64,000 bases of DNA, taken from Gallaecimonas mangrovi. Its GTDB lineage: Bacteria; Pseudomonadota; Gammaproteobacteria; Enterobacterales; Gallaecimonadaceae. The DNA lies in NCBI RefSeq assembly GCF_003367375.1, contig NZ_CP031416.1, positions 2,549,501 to 2,613,500 on the forward strand, given 5' to 3'. Positions within the stretch are counted from its first letter, which is position 1; each line of letters starts with the position of its first letter. A program made the position numbers and the translations under genes. The notes beneath the pieces were generated by a model that was given only the letters and a program-made list of their open reading frames with translations, did no database searches and was not told the DNA's origin. Positions 44,127 to 52,957 of this stretch are shown piece after piece.

Positions 44127-45461
44127 TTAAGCCGCAGCCCCGCCCACAAAAAGTGCCAGTGCCCGCTCGAGCAGGTCATCTGCCTGGGCTACCTGCAAAT
44201 CTTCAGGTACACGCTGACCGTCCGTAAGATACCCTATTGGCAGGGTATTTTGTATGGCCAAGCCCAGAACCTCACCCAGACTGAGGGTTTCGTCGAGCTT
44301 GGTCAGTACCAAGCCATCAAGAGGCACTTGGGAGAACCGGGTCAGCGCATCTTCTAATACGCGTTGTTGTGCTGTGGCCGCCATCACCAGGTAACGCTGG
44401 ATCGGCACCTGGCCAGACTGCACCAGTGTTGATAATTGCTGGTTCAAGCGCAAATCGCGCTGGCCCATACCGGCGGTATCAATTAACACCAGTGAACGAT
44501 TGCGCAGCTGATACAGCACATCTTCAAGTTCTTCAGCATCTTTGGCCACCTTAACAGGGCAACCAATAATACGGCCATAGGTCGACAACTGCTCATGGGC
44601 ACCAATACGGTATGTGTCTGTACTGACCAAGGCGACTTCATCGGCGCCATGCTTAAGAGCATAGTGTGCAGCAAGCTTAGCCACAGTAGTGGTTTTGCCT
44701 ACGCCGGTAGGTCCCATCATGGCAACCACACCGCCTTTACGCAAAATACTGTTGTCACTGGTATATAGACGTTTTTTCAGTTGTACCCGTACCCATTTCC
44801 AACCATCGTTAGGACCAAGGGCCTCTGGCATGGGGCCAGTAACGTCCTCTGCCAGTGTAGCGGGAAAACCCATCTTGATCAGGCGCTCTTCCAGCATGGT
44901 GCGCACCGGGTGACGGCGCGCCTTGGCATCTTGGCGCAAACCAGACAGTTGGTGTTCCAGCAGTTGGCGCAGGCTGAGCATTTCTTCTGATAAATCAGCG
45001 ATGGTCACTTTTTTGACGGGCTCAGCCATTTGCGCGGCAGCAGCGGGCATGGCCATGTCATTTTTTTGGTCCATCACCTGCTTGGCAAGATTGCGGGACC
45101 ATTCGGGCAGGCTATCGCTGCGGCTTTCTTGCTCGCGGCTTTGCCAGTCCCAGTTAATTGATTGTGGTTCAGCCGCCTTACGGCGAACAGGTTCGCTTTT
45201 CGCCATTGGCCGGCCTGCGCCAGAAGACAGTGTCACCATGTCGTCAGACAGCTCGCGCTCATTGCTGCGGTTCGGCATCGCTTGGCGGGGCACCGCGGCC
45301 TTTGGCGGCTGCGGCTTATCGGCAACATCCACTGCCGCGACAATTTCGACACCACCGTTAACCTTGTTGTTGGACAGAATAACCGCGTCCACTCCCAGGG
45401 TGTCTTTGACCTCTGCCAAGGCAGAGCGCATGTCTTTGGCAAAAAAGCGATGGATTTTCAC
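44127..45461 (-). CDS. flhF: Flagellar placement GTPase FlhF
   Basis: A 444-residue SRP-type GTPase. The N-terminal basic domain starts MKIHRFFAKDMRSALAEVKD, then a variable linker (about 60-160), and the NG domain with P-loop MMGPTGVGKTTTVAKLAA near residue 245, DTYRIGAHEQL and LIDTAGMGQRD. FlhF sets the polar site of flagellar assembly and recruits FliF. It follows flhA after five bases and precedes flhG, as in Vibrio, Shewanella and Pseudomonas. Confidence 0.96.
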   Translation of the reverse strand: MKIHRFFAKDMRSALAEVKDTLGVDAVILSNNKVNGGVEIVAAVDVADKPQPPKAAVPRQAMPNRSNERELSDDMVTLSSGAGRPMAKSEPVRRKAAEPQSINWDWQSREQESRSDSLPEWSRNLAKQVMDQKNDMAMPAAAAQMAEPVKKVTIADLSEEMLSLRQLLEHQLSGLRQDAKARRHPVRTMLEERLIKMGFPATLAEDVTGPMPEALGPNDGWKWVRVQLKKRLYTSDNSILRKGGVVAMMGPTGVGKTTTVAKLAAHYALKHGADEVALVSTDTYRIGAHEQLSTYGRIIGCPVKVAKDAEELEDVLYQLRNRSLVLIDTAGMGQRDLRLNQQLSTLVQSGQVPIQRYLVMAATAQQRVLEDALTRFSQVPLDGLVLTKLDETLSLGEVLGLAIQNTLPIGYLTDGQRVPEDLQVAQADDLLERALALFVGGAAA

Positions 45462-45466
45462 TGGCC

Positions 45467-47584
45467 TTAGCCTCCGCTACCTATGCTGCTCACAATACGG
45501 ATTTGCTTGTCATCCGGCACTTCCTGATAAGACAGAACGCGCAGGCCCGGGATCGAGTATTTGACGAATCGGGCCAAGGAGCTTCTTAGCACCCCGGATG
45601 TCAGCAGCACCGCTGACTGACCATTCATTTCCTGTTGATTGGCGGCATTTTCCAGAGACTTTTGTAGCCTTTCTGCAAGGCCAGGCTCCAGTCCTGCGTT
45701 TTCGCCGCCGGCTTGTAGGGTTTGATGCAACATCTGTTCCAACTCTGGCGCCAGAGTTATGACGGGCAGTTCGGCGGTGGGGCCAAAGATCTCTTGCACC
45801 AGCAACCGCTTCATCGAAATACGGGCAGCGGCAGTTAATACGTCGGTGTCTTGCGACTTGGGAGCGTATTCCACCATGGTTTGCACCAAGGTACGCATGT
45901 CGCGAATAGGCACGCCTTCGTGCAGCAGGTTTTGCAATACCTTGACCAAAATCCCCAGCGAGATAATGTCGGGCACCAAACCTTCCACCAGCTTGGGCGC
46001 CTTTTTGCCCAGCATATCCAACAGGTTCTGTACTTCTTCGTGGCCCAGCAACTGGGCGGCGTTATTGGCCAATAGTTGGCTCAGGTGAGTGGCAACCACC
46101 GTGGCGGTATCCACCACGGTGTAGCCCAGGCTTTGGGCATGGTCGCGCTGCGCTGGCGTTATCCAGTAGGCTTCCAAACCAAATGCGGGTTCTTGGGTGG
46201 GAATGCCATCAATTTTGCCAAACACTTGGCCGGGGTTAATGGCCAGCTCACGGTCACCGCGAATATCCGCTTCGCCAACTGCCACGCCCATTAAGGTAAT
46301 GCGATAGGTGTTGGGCTCAAGCTCCAAGTTGTCGCGCACATGCACCGGCGGCACCAAAAAGCCCAAATCCTGACTGAGCTTTTTACGCACCCCTTTAATG
46401 CGTGACAACAGCTCGCCGCCTTGCGCTTTATCCACTAACGGGATCAGGCGATAACCCACTTCCAAACCAATGGTGTCAACCGGTTGCACATCGTCCCAGC
46501 CCAGCTCACGCTGATCCGGCGGTAACACTTCACCGGATTTGGCTTCAGCCTGCTCGGCTTCAGCGGCAGCGGCCGCCGCTTTGAGCTTACGCTTATGTTG
46601 CCAGTAGGCTGCAAAGCCGCAGGCGGTGCCCAGCACCAAGAACGCCATATGCGGCATGCCCGGTACCAAGCCCATGACCACCAAAATACCGGAAGCAATG
46701 CTCAACGACTTGGGGTTGTCGAACATCTGGCCAATCAGTTGGCTACCCATGTCACCATCGGTGTTTTCACGGGTCACCATGATGGCAGCAGCGACTGACA
46801 GCAGTAATGAAGGAATTTGCGCAACCAGGCCGTCACCGATGGTCAGCAAGGTGTAGATTTGCACCGCATCGGTAAAGCTCAAACCGTGCTGCGCCATACC
46901 GATAACAAAACCGCCGATAACGTTGATGAACAAAATCAAGATACCGGCGATGGCATCGCCTTTTACAAACTTGGACGCACCGTCCATGGCCCCGTAGAAG
47001 TCAGCTTCACTGGTCACTTCCTTACGGCGTTTACGGGCTTCTTCTTGATTAATCACGCCAGCGTTTAGGTCGGCATCAATGGCCATTTGCTTGCCGGGCA
47101 TGGCATCCAAGGTAAAGCGGGCACTTACCTCAGAGATACGGCCAGCACCTTTGGTTACCACCACAAAGTTGATGATGATAAGAATGGCGAACACCACCAA
47201 ACCCACAGCGTAGTTACCGCCTATGACCACCGAGCCAAATGATTCAATGACCTGACCGGCGGCACCGGGGCCATTGTGGCCTTCAAGCAATACCACCCGA
47301 GTAGAAGCAACGTTCAGCGCCAAACGCAGCAAGGTTGCCACCAGCAACACAGTGGGGAAAGCGGCAAAATCCAGCGGCCTGCTAGTGTAAATACACACCA
47401 GCAGCACCACCAAGGACAAAGAAATGTTGAAAGAGAACAGCATGTCCAGCAGCAGAGGCGGCATTGGCAATACCACCATGGCCAAGGTGGCCAATACCAG
47501 CAACGGCGCACCAATGCCCTTGAACATTTTGCCCTTGGACGCTTTGAGATTAAGAAAGACGTTTTGCCAGTTTGCTACAGCCAT
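45467..47584 (-). CDS. flhA: Flagellar export gate protein FlhA
   Basis: A 705-residue FHIPEP family protein: eight membrane segments in the first 330 residues, with the conserved cytoplasmic loop MDGASKFVKGDAIAGILILF near residue 210 and RFTLDAMPGKQMAIDADLNA near 155, then the soluble C-terminal domain that docks chaperone-substrate complexes. FlhA is the proton-driven export gate. It has its own sigma-54 promoter 35-50 bases upstream and heads the flhA-flhF-flhG-fliA operon. Full length. Confidence 0.97.
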   Translation of the reverse strand: MAVANWQNVFLNLKASKGKMFKGIGAPLLVLATLAMVVLPMPPLLLDMLFSFNISLSLVVLLVCIYTSRPLDFAAFPTVLLVATLLRLALNVASTRVVLLEGHNGPGAAGQVIESFGSVVIGGNYAVGLVVFAILIIINFVVVTKGAGRISEVSARFTLDAMPGKQMAIDADLNAGVINQEEARKRRKEVTSEADFYGAMDGASKFVKGDAIAGILILFINVIGGFVIGMAQHGLSFTDAVQIYTLLTIGDGLVAQIPSLLLSVAAAIMVTRENTDGDMGSQLIGQMFDNPKSLSIASGILVVMGLVPGMPHMAFLVLGTACGFAAYWQHKRKLKAAAAAAEAEQAEAKSGEVLPPDQRELGWDDVQPVDTIGLEVGYRLIPLVDKAQGGELLSRIKGVRKKLSQDLGFLVPPVHVRDNLELEPNTYRITLMGVAVGEADIRGDRELAINPGQVFGKIDGIPTQEPAFGLEAYWITPAQRDHAQSLGYTVVDTATVVATHLSQLLANNAAQLLGHEEVQNLLDMLGKKAPKLVEGLVPDIISLGILVKVLQNLLHEGVPIRDMRTLVQTMVEYAPKSQDTDVLTAAARISMKRLLVQEIFGPTAELPVITLAPELEQMLHQTLQAGGENAGLEPGLAERLQKSLENAANQQEMNGQSAVLLTSGVLRSSLARFVKYSIPGLRVLSYQEVPDDKQIRIVSSIGSGG

Positions 47585-47618
47585 GCCTTGACGCTCTCGA
47601 TCAGGATGAGAAAGCTAA

Positions 47619-47634
47619 AGCAAAGTCCAGGCCA
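47619..47634 (-). promoter_or_regulatory. Sigma-54 promoter upstream of flhA
   Basis: On the minus strand TGGCCTGGACTTTGCT, with the invariant GG and GC dinucleotides exactly ten bases apart (TGGCCTG-N4-TTGCT against the consensus TGGCACG-N4-TTGCA). It lies 35 bases before the flhA ATG in the flhB-flhA gap. Confidence 0.9.
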
Positions 47635-47667
47635 ACTAATTTTCTTATTTATAAACAATAAGATAAA

Positions 47668-48801
47668 TTACATATGTCGGAATTCTGGCGGTACTGGTAC
47701 TTCGGTAGGTAAGGTTTTAGGCCGGGTACCTTTGCCCTTTTTCCAAAGCCGTAGCTGGTACACATATGCCAGTACCTGCGCCACCGCCACAAAGAGGCCG
47801 TCGGGAATGGGTTTGTCCAAGTCGCCGCTATGAAACAGCGCCCTGGCCAGCATCGGTGAGCGCAGCATGGTGACGTTGTGGGCATTGCCGATATCACGGA
47901 TGTGCGCGGCCACCTCGTCGACGCCTTTGGCCAGCATCACCGGCGCCGCATCTTGGGTTTGGTCATAACGCAGCGCCACCGCATAGTGGGTTGGGTTGGT
48001 AATAATCACGTCCGCTTCCGGCACCTTAGTCATCATGCGGCTGTTGGCCATTTGCATTTGCATGCGGCGAATTTTCGCTTTGACCTCAGGCTTACCTTCA
48101 GCGTCTTTATATTCGTCTTTGATTTCCTGCTTGGTCATCTTCAGCTGCTTGTTGTACTGCCAAATCTGAAATGGCGCATCAATAGCGGCAATCAGGATAT
48201 AAGGCACACAGAGCGCTAAACACAGCCAAAGTAAAATTTGTAGGCCATCAATAATGGCGCCATTAACCGGCTCGTAGGCAAGGGCTAACACCTTGTTAAA
48301 CACCATTTTTAGCAGCAGCCAGGCGGTAACACCGATAACCGAGAATTTGGCCAGGGATTTTAAAAGCTCAACCCCAGCCTGAATGCCGAGCATACGTTTA
48401 AGGCCAGACAGCGGGTTGAGTTTGGAAAACTTCGGCTGCATGGCCTCGGTGCTGTAGTTAAAGCCGCCAATCAGCACCGAGCCGATAAGGCTCATCAAGA
48501 ACATAAAGGCCAGCAGCGTTAAAAGGGGCCAGGCCACCACCCACAAGATGCCGCCGATATGGGAAAGCAATTTTGGAAAATCAAACAGGGTATCGCGCTG
48601 CAAGTTAAAGCTTTGGTGCATCACCACTATCATGTTGCGGCCCATCCAGGCCCCAAACCACATCAGTGCCACAATACCGCCCAGTAGCCCCACAGCACCG
48701 GCAACGTCTTTTGAGCGAGGCAGCTGGCCTTTTTCACGGGCCTGCTGCTTTCGTTTGGGGGTCGCCTCTTCTGTGCGCTCGCCTGCTTGCTCTTCTGCCA
48801 T
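47668..48801 (-). CDS. flhB: Flagellar export switch protein FlhB
   Basis: A 377-residue protein: four membrane segments in the first 215 residues and a cytoplasmic domain with the autocleavage motif ITNPTHYAVALRYD (NPTH near residue 268). The start MAEEQAGERTEEATPKRKQQ is typical. FlhB switches export from hook to filament proteins with FliK. The frame is open to 48828, but the ATG at 48801 overlaps the fliR stop (TGATG) and gives the standard N-terminus. Last gene of the fliK-flhB run. Confidence 0.97.
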   Translation of the reverse strand: MAEEQAGERTEEATPKRKQQAREKGQLPRSKDVAGAVGLLGGIVALMWFGAWMGRNMIVVMHQSFNLQRDTLFDFPKLLSHIGGILWVVAWPLLTLLAFMFLMSLIGSVLIGGFNYSTEAMQPKFSKLNPLSGLKRMLGIQAGVELLKSLAKFSVIGVTAWLLLKMVFNKVLALAYEPVNGAIIDGLQILLWLCLALCVPYILIAAIDAPFQIWQYNKQLKMTKQEIKDEYKDAEGKPEVKAKIRRMQMQMANSRMMTKVPEADVIITNPTHYAVALRYDQTQDAAPVMLAKGVDEVAAHIRDIGNAHNVTMLRSPMLARALFHSGDLDKPIPDGLFVAVAQVLAYVYQLRLWKKGKGTRPKTLPTEVPVPPEFRHM

Positions 48802-49580
48802 CAGCAACTGGTTCCAAGCAGTTGGCAAACAGCAACCTGCCCTGCCCGCCAGTCAGACAGGAAGTGGTCAAGCAGGTTAGAGGCGGTGACCCACAAGAAC
48901 AGCAGGCCAGAAATCATGATGATGGGAAAACCGATGGTAAAAATGTTGAGCTGGGGCGCGGCGCGAGTCATGTAACCGAAGGTGATGTTGATCATCAACA
49001 GGGCAATGACCTCGGCAATGGCCATACTCAGGCCACCGGCAAACAAGGTGGAGCCAAAAGCCGCTATCACATGAAAATTGGGCATTTGAATGCCATCAAC
49101 CCCAACCGGGATCAGGAAAAAGCTCATGTGTAGCATCTGTAACATCCACAGGTGCCCATCAAGGGAGAAAAACAACAAGGTGGCCAGCATTAAGAAAAGC
49201 TGCGAAACCACCGGAGTTTGCTGGCCAGAGACCGGGTCAACCATGGCCGCAAACCCCAAGGAGGCTTGCATGGCAATAATGGAGCCCGCCAGCACCATTA
49301 CCTGCATTACCATCACTGAGATAAAACCAATGGCCGCGCCTATCACCACCTGCAGGCCGGTAATAAGCATGCCTTTGATGGAAAAGAGCGCTATGGCGGG
49401 CATTGGCGGCAGTGTCGGCACCACCACAATCGTTACCGCCATGGTGAGTATTACCCGTACTCGCCGCGGCATTAATTTGGTACCAAAGGCCACCATGGCG
49501 GTGAGCATGGCGCTGATACGGACGAAGGGCCAAGCGTAGGCCGCTATCCAGTCCAGTATTTGCGCCACCGATACCGTCAT
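48801..49580 (-). CDS. fliR: Flagellar export protein FliR
   Basis: A 259-residue membrane protein with about six segments; WPFVRISAMLTAMVAFGTKL near the N-terminus and PSLGFAAMVDPVSGQQTPVV-type blocks (ASLGFAAMVDPVSGQQ) match FliR/SpaR. It is part of the FliPQR export channel core. It overlaps fliQ by 4 bases and flhB by one. Confidence 0.95.
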   Translation of the reverse strand: MTVSVAQILDWIAAYAWPFVRISAMLTAMVAFGTKLMPRRVRVILTMAVTIVVVPTLPPMPAIALFSIKGMLITGLQVVIGAAIGFISVMVMQVMVLAGSIIAMQASLGFAAMVDPVSGQQTPVVSQLFLMLATLLFFSLDGHLWMLQMLHMSFFLIPVGVDGIQMPNFHVIAAFGSTLFAGGLSMAIAEVIALLMINITFGYMTRAAPQLNIFTIGFPIIMISGLLFLWVTASNLLDHFLSDWRAGQVAVCQLLGTSC

Positions 49581-49846
49581 TGCATCACCGAGGGAATTTG
49601 CGCAACCAGCTCATGGAAGTAATCCATCATCAACCGGGTTAGCCAATGGGCCAGTAGCATCAAGGTAATAAGGGTGACCAAAAGCCTTGGCAAAAACGAC
49701 AAGGTTTGTTCGTTAATCGAGGTGGCTGCCTGAAAGATAGAGACAATAAGCCCCACCACCAGCCCGGGGATCATGATCGCCGACACCATGATTAACACCA
49801 GGTAAAGGGCATGCTGAAAAAGATCCACGAACTGTTCAGGGGTCAT
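49577..49846 (-). CDS. fliQ: Flagellar export protein FliQ
   Basis: An 89-residue protein with two membrane helices, starting [20 protein letters not shown] and containing [20 protein letters not shown], the FliQ family signature. It completes the FliPQR channel. The open frame reaches 49885, but the ATG at 49846 overlaps the fliP stop as ATGA and yields the standard length of 89 residues. Confidence 0.95.
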   Translation of the reverse strand: MTPEQFVDLFQHALYLVLIMVSAIMIPGLVVGLIVSIFQAATSINEQTLSFLPRLLVTLITLMLLAHWLTRLMMDYFHELVAQIPSVMQ

Positions 49847-50589
49847 GCAAAGCTCCTGGCCAGGGTGCCGAGGATGAGGTTCCAACCGTCCACCAGCACA
49901 AACAGCATTAGCTTAAAGGGTAGCGACACTATCATCGGTGACAACATCATCATACCCATCGCCATCAATACCGATGCCACCACCAGGTCGATAATCAAAA
50001 ACGGGATAAACAGCATAAAACCGATTTGAAAGGCGGTTTTCAGCTCGGAGGTAACAAAAGCGGGGATCAGAATGCGCATTGGCACATCCTGCGGGGTATC
50101 AAAGGCATCAACCCCGGCCATGGAGGCAAAGGTTTTTACGTCCGTTTCCCGGGTTTGCTTGAGCATAAAGGTTTTAAGCGGCTTTTGTGCCACCACCAGC
50201 GCTTGCTGAAAGGTCATCTGATCTTTGGAATAGGGCTGCACGGCATTGTTGTAAATCTGGTCAAACACCGGGCTCATCACAAAAAAGGTCATGAACAGGG
50301 AAATGCCCATAATCACTTGGTTAGAAGGCACCTGCTGCAAACCCAGCGCTTGGCGCAGTATCCCCAGCACCACCACAATGCGAGTAAAGGCGGTCATCAT
50401 CATCAAGATGGCGGGAATAAAGGTCAGCAGTGTCATCAGCAGCAATACTTGCAACGTGACACTGTATTCCTGGCCGCCATTGGCGGTGTTGGTGACAGTT
50501 ACCGCCGGCAAGGAGCCGTCAGGTAAAATGGGATTGGCAAAAGAGACTATTGGCAGCAGCAGCAGTCCCCAGAGAAACCAGCGTTTCAC
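49843..50589 (-). CDS. fliP: Flagellar export protein FliP
   Basis: A 248-residue protein with a cleavable N-terminal signal ([18 protein letters not shown]) and four membrane segments. The signature blocks [20 protein letters not shown] near residue 65 and [20 protein letters not shown] near residue 190 are typical. It forms the core of the export channel with FliQ and FliR. Overlaps fliO and fliQ by 4 bases each. Confidence 0.96.
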   Translation of the reverse strand: MKRWFLWGLLLLPIVSFANPILPDGSLPAVTVTNTANGGQEYSVTLQVLLLMTLLTFIPAILMMMTAFTRIVVVLGILRQALGLQQVPSNQVIMGISLFMTFFVMSPVFDQIYNNAVQPYSKDQMTFQQALVVAQKPLKTFMLKQTRETDVKTFASMAGVDAFDTPQDVPMRILIPAFVTSELKTAFQIGFMLFIPFLIIDLVVASVLMAMGMMMLSPMIVSLPFKLMLFVLVDGWNLILGTLARSFA

Positions 50590-50906
50590 TCGCTCTCCTT
50601 GTTAACCGGGGTATCGAGGGCCTTGATGAGGCGAATGTCATTACCACTGACCGAAATCAGCATCTGTTCTTCGCCCACTTCCACCAGCAACAACCTGGCA
50701 CGCGCCCCCAGTTGGGTTTGTGCCACCACTTTAATGGGGCCGGCTTTAAATTGCGGCATATGACGGCGGGCAAAATAAAGCACCGCAATGAGCAGTGCTA
50801 CAACGCCCAGCAGCGACATAACCAAGGTACCGAGCTTATCGGTGGGGGTTGTCATTGGGCTTTTATCGGCCGCCAAGGTGGCGGCACTGTACAACCAACT
50901 GATCAT
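50586..50906 (-). CDS. fliO: Flagellar export assembly protein FliO
   Basis: A 106-residue single-span protein: membrane segment at about 24-46 and a short cytoplasmic domain with [20 protein letters not shown], the FliO motif. FliO helps assemble FliP. There is no signal peptide at the N-terminus. It overlaps fliN by 4 bases. Confidence 0.92.
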   Translation of the reverse strand: MISWLYSAATLAADKSPMTTPTDKLGTLVMSLLGVVALLIAVLYFARRHMPQFKAGPIKVVAQTQLGARARLLLVEVGEEQMLISVSGNDIRLIKALDTPVNKESE

Positions 50907-51298
50907 TTGAGCTTTTTGATCCTTTCTTGCTGGCTGATAACGTCGGTGAGGCGGATACCAAACTTGTCGTTCACCACCACCACCTCGCCATGGGCGATAA
51001 GGGTACCGTTTACCAGCACATCCAGCGGTTCACCTGCCACCCGGTCCAGCTCTACCACCGAACCTTGGTTTAATTGCAGCAAGTTACGAATACTGATCTT
51101 AGAGCGGCCAACTTCCATGGAAATGGTAACCGGGATATCCAAAATGGTATCCAGGCGGCGCTTTTCTTCGGCAGTTAGCTCGGGGCCGGCATCATCATCG
51201 CCACTGAACTCTTCCAGTTCAACCGATTCCGGTTCCTCTTGCTCGGACATGGCTGCAGCCCATTCGTCAGCCAGTTTCTGTTCGTCATCAGAGACCAT
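50903..51298 (-). CDS. fliN: Flagellar motor switch protein FliN
   Basis: A 131-residue switch protein: an acidic N-terminal region (1-45) and a C-terminal SpoA domain with IPVTISMEVGRSKISIRNLL and GEVVVVNDKFGIRLTDVISQ. FliN makes the bulk of the cytoplasmic C-ring with FliM. It overlaps fliM by 11 bases. Confidence 0.96.
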   Translation of the reverse strand: MVSDDEQKLADEWAAAMSEQEEPESVELEEFSGDDDAGPELTAEEKRRLDTILDIPVTISMEVGRSKISIRNLLQLNQGSVVELDRVAGEPLDVLVNGTLIAHGEVVVVNDKFGIRLTDVISQQERIKKLK

Positions 51299-52364
51299 CG
51301 ATATCCCCTTCCCAATCGGTTGCTAACTCTTCCAGCCCGGAGATGTTGTCGATACGCACCCCACGGCGAGTAATATTTTGCATCTCGGCCTTGGCCGAGC
51401 GCGGTCGTTTCATTTTTTCGGTGATTTTCAGTGCCACTTGGTCGCCACTGCGGCCCATCTGTGCCCTGAAGGTGGGTAAGTCTTCCACAAACACCGTTAA
51501 ATTCTCAGGCATTTCCACCGGGATAACATCGCCCGCTTTTAACTGCATCATTTTGCGCAGCGTCATGTCGGTTTCCAGCAGCTTGGCGCGAATGCCGACC
51601 GGCACGTCCATCAACTCATCGCGCAGTGCTTTTGACCAGCGGTGGTCGGTGTCTTCTTTGTCAGACTGCACACCGGCGTCCAACAATTCACGGATGGGTT
51701 CGAGCATTGAATACGGCATGGCAATATGAAAATCACCGCCGCCCCCTTCAAGTTCAATGTGAAACGACGACACCACTATCACCTCGGTGGGCGAAACAAT
51801 GTTGGCCATCGACGGATTCACTTCCGAGTCTAAATACTCAAAGGCCACATCCATTACCGGCGCCCAGGCTTCGGTGTAATCTTCGAACACCAGCTTTAAC
51901 AGCATCTGGATGATACGCCTTTCGGTAGGGGTAAATTCCCGGCCCTCAATACGGGCATGGAAACGGCCATCACCACCGAAAAAGTTATCCACCAGAATAA
52001 AAACCAGCCGCGCTTCAAGCGTAATAAGGGCGGTGCCCTTAAGCGGCCTGAAACGCACCATGTTGAGGCTGGTGGGTACAAATAGGGTATGGACGTACTC
52101 ACCAAACTTCATGGTTTGTACGCCATTAATGGAGACCTCCGCCGGGTGGCGCATCATGTTAAACAAGCTGATGCGCATGTGGCGGGCAAAACGCTCATTA
52201 ACGATCTCCAGGGTCGGCATCCGGCCCCGGACAATACGGTCCTGAGAGGAAAAGTCGTACTGCTGAACCGGTTCACCCGAGCCCGCACCGCCTTCCTCTT
52301 CAACCTCGTCAACCCCGTGTAAGAGGGCGTCGATTTCGTCCTGCGATAAGAGATCGCTCACCAA
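51288..52364 (-). CDS. fliM: Flagellar motor switch protein FliM
   Basis: A 358-residue switch protein. The N-terminal CheY-P binding peptide reads LSQDEIDALLHG (residues 5-16), the middle CheC-like domain includes RMPTLEIVNERFARHMRISL near residue 49, and a SpoA domain closes the protein. It joins FliG to FliN in the C-ring and receives CheY-P. It follows fliL after 7 bases. Confidence 0.97.
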   Translation of the reverse strand: MVSDLLSQDEIDALLHGVDEVEEEGGAGSGEPVQQYDFSSQDRIVRGRMPTLEIVNERFARHMRISLFNMMRHPAEVSINGVQTMKFGEYVHTLFVPTSLNMVRFRPLKGTALITLEARLVFILVDNFFGGDGRFHARIEGREFTPTERRIIQMLLKLVFEDYTEAWAPVMDVAFEYLDSEVNPSMANIVSPTEVIVVSSFHIELEGGGGDFHIAMPYSMLEPIRELLDAGVQSDKEDTDHRWSKALRDELMDVPVGIRAKLLETDMTLRKMMQLKAGDVIPVEMPENLTVFVEDLPTFRAQMGRSGDQVALKITEKMKRPRSAKAEMQNITRRGVRIDNISGLEELATDWEGDIDGL

Positions 52365-52371
52365 GCCTCCT

Positions 52372-52908
52372 TTACTGCATTACAAATCCGGTGATAAGCA
52401 CCCGCTCAACCACCGGTTTGCCTGCCACTTTCGTCAGGGCGTCGCGCACCGCTTCTTGGGAAGTGGTACGCAAACTCTCCCTGCCCTGACTGGTTGCCAA
52501 CTGCTCTTCAGTGAATTGACTGAAGGTTTGCAGCAAGACACTTTCAATCAAGGGTAAATTTTTCTTGGCCAAATCTTCGTCTGTGGCCCCGCGCACCATC
52601 ACTTGCGCGTTGATTTGCACCACCCGCGAACCGCGGTTGCCTGGCACATTAAAGGTAAAGGGGTTAGGCAGCGCTACATAAAGCGCTTCTTCACCCGGTT
52701 TCGGTGCTGCGCCTTTCTCACCGTCTTTACCGTCGGTTTGTTCGGTTTTAGCGCCATCGGCCGCCTTGTCTTTGTCGCCCGACATCAAGAACCAGGCCAC
52801 ACCACCACCAATAATCAGTAACAGCACCACCGCCGCCACAATAATGATGACGAGCTTTTTCTTGCTACCACCTTTTTCAACAGGTTCTAGTTGTAATTCG
52901 TCAGCCAT
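52372..52908 (-). CDS. fliL: Flagellar basal-body-associated protein FliL
   Basis: A 178-residue single-span inner-membrane protein: membrane segment at about 20-43 (KLVIIIVAAVVLLLIIGGGV), an acidic linker, and a periplasmic SPFH-like domain with LPLIESVLLQTFSQFTEEQL. FliL surrounds and supports the stator. It lies 49 bases after fliK; no strong promoter was recognised in that gap. Confidence 0.94.
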   Translation of the reverse strand: MADELQLEPVEKGGSKKKLVIIIVAAVVLLLIIGGGVAWFLMSGDKDKAADGAKTEQTDGKDGEKGAAPKPGEEALYVALPNPFTFNVPGNRGSRVVQINAQVMVRGATDEDLAKKNLPLIESVLLQTFSQFTEEQLATSQGRESLRTTSQEAVRDALTKVAGKPVVERVLITGFVMQ

Positions 52909-52957
52909 GGTTCTCTATCCGATTTTATCCTTCCCCTACTTTACCTTAGCTATTGGC

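Noticed and set aside
47640-47667. Terminator between flhB and flhA
   Set aside because: The AT-rich inverted repeat TCTTATT / AATAAGA has no GC stem and no T-run on the minus strand.
52909-52957. Sigma-54 or sigma-28 promoter before fliL
   Set aside because: No GG-N10-GC pair and no GCCGATAA-like box at correct spacing; fliL is more simply read from the fliK promoter.
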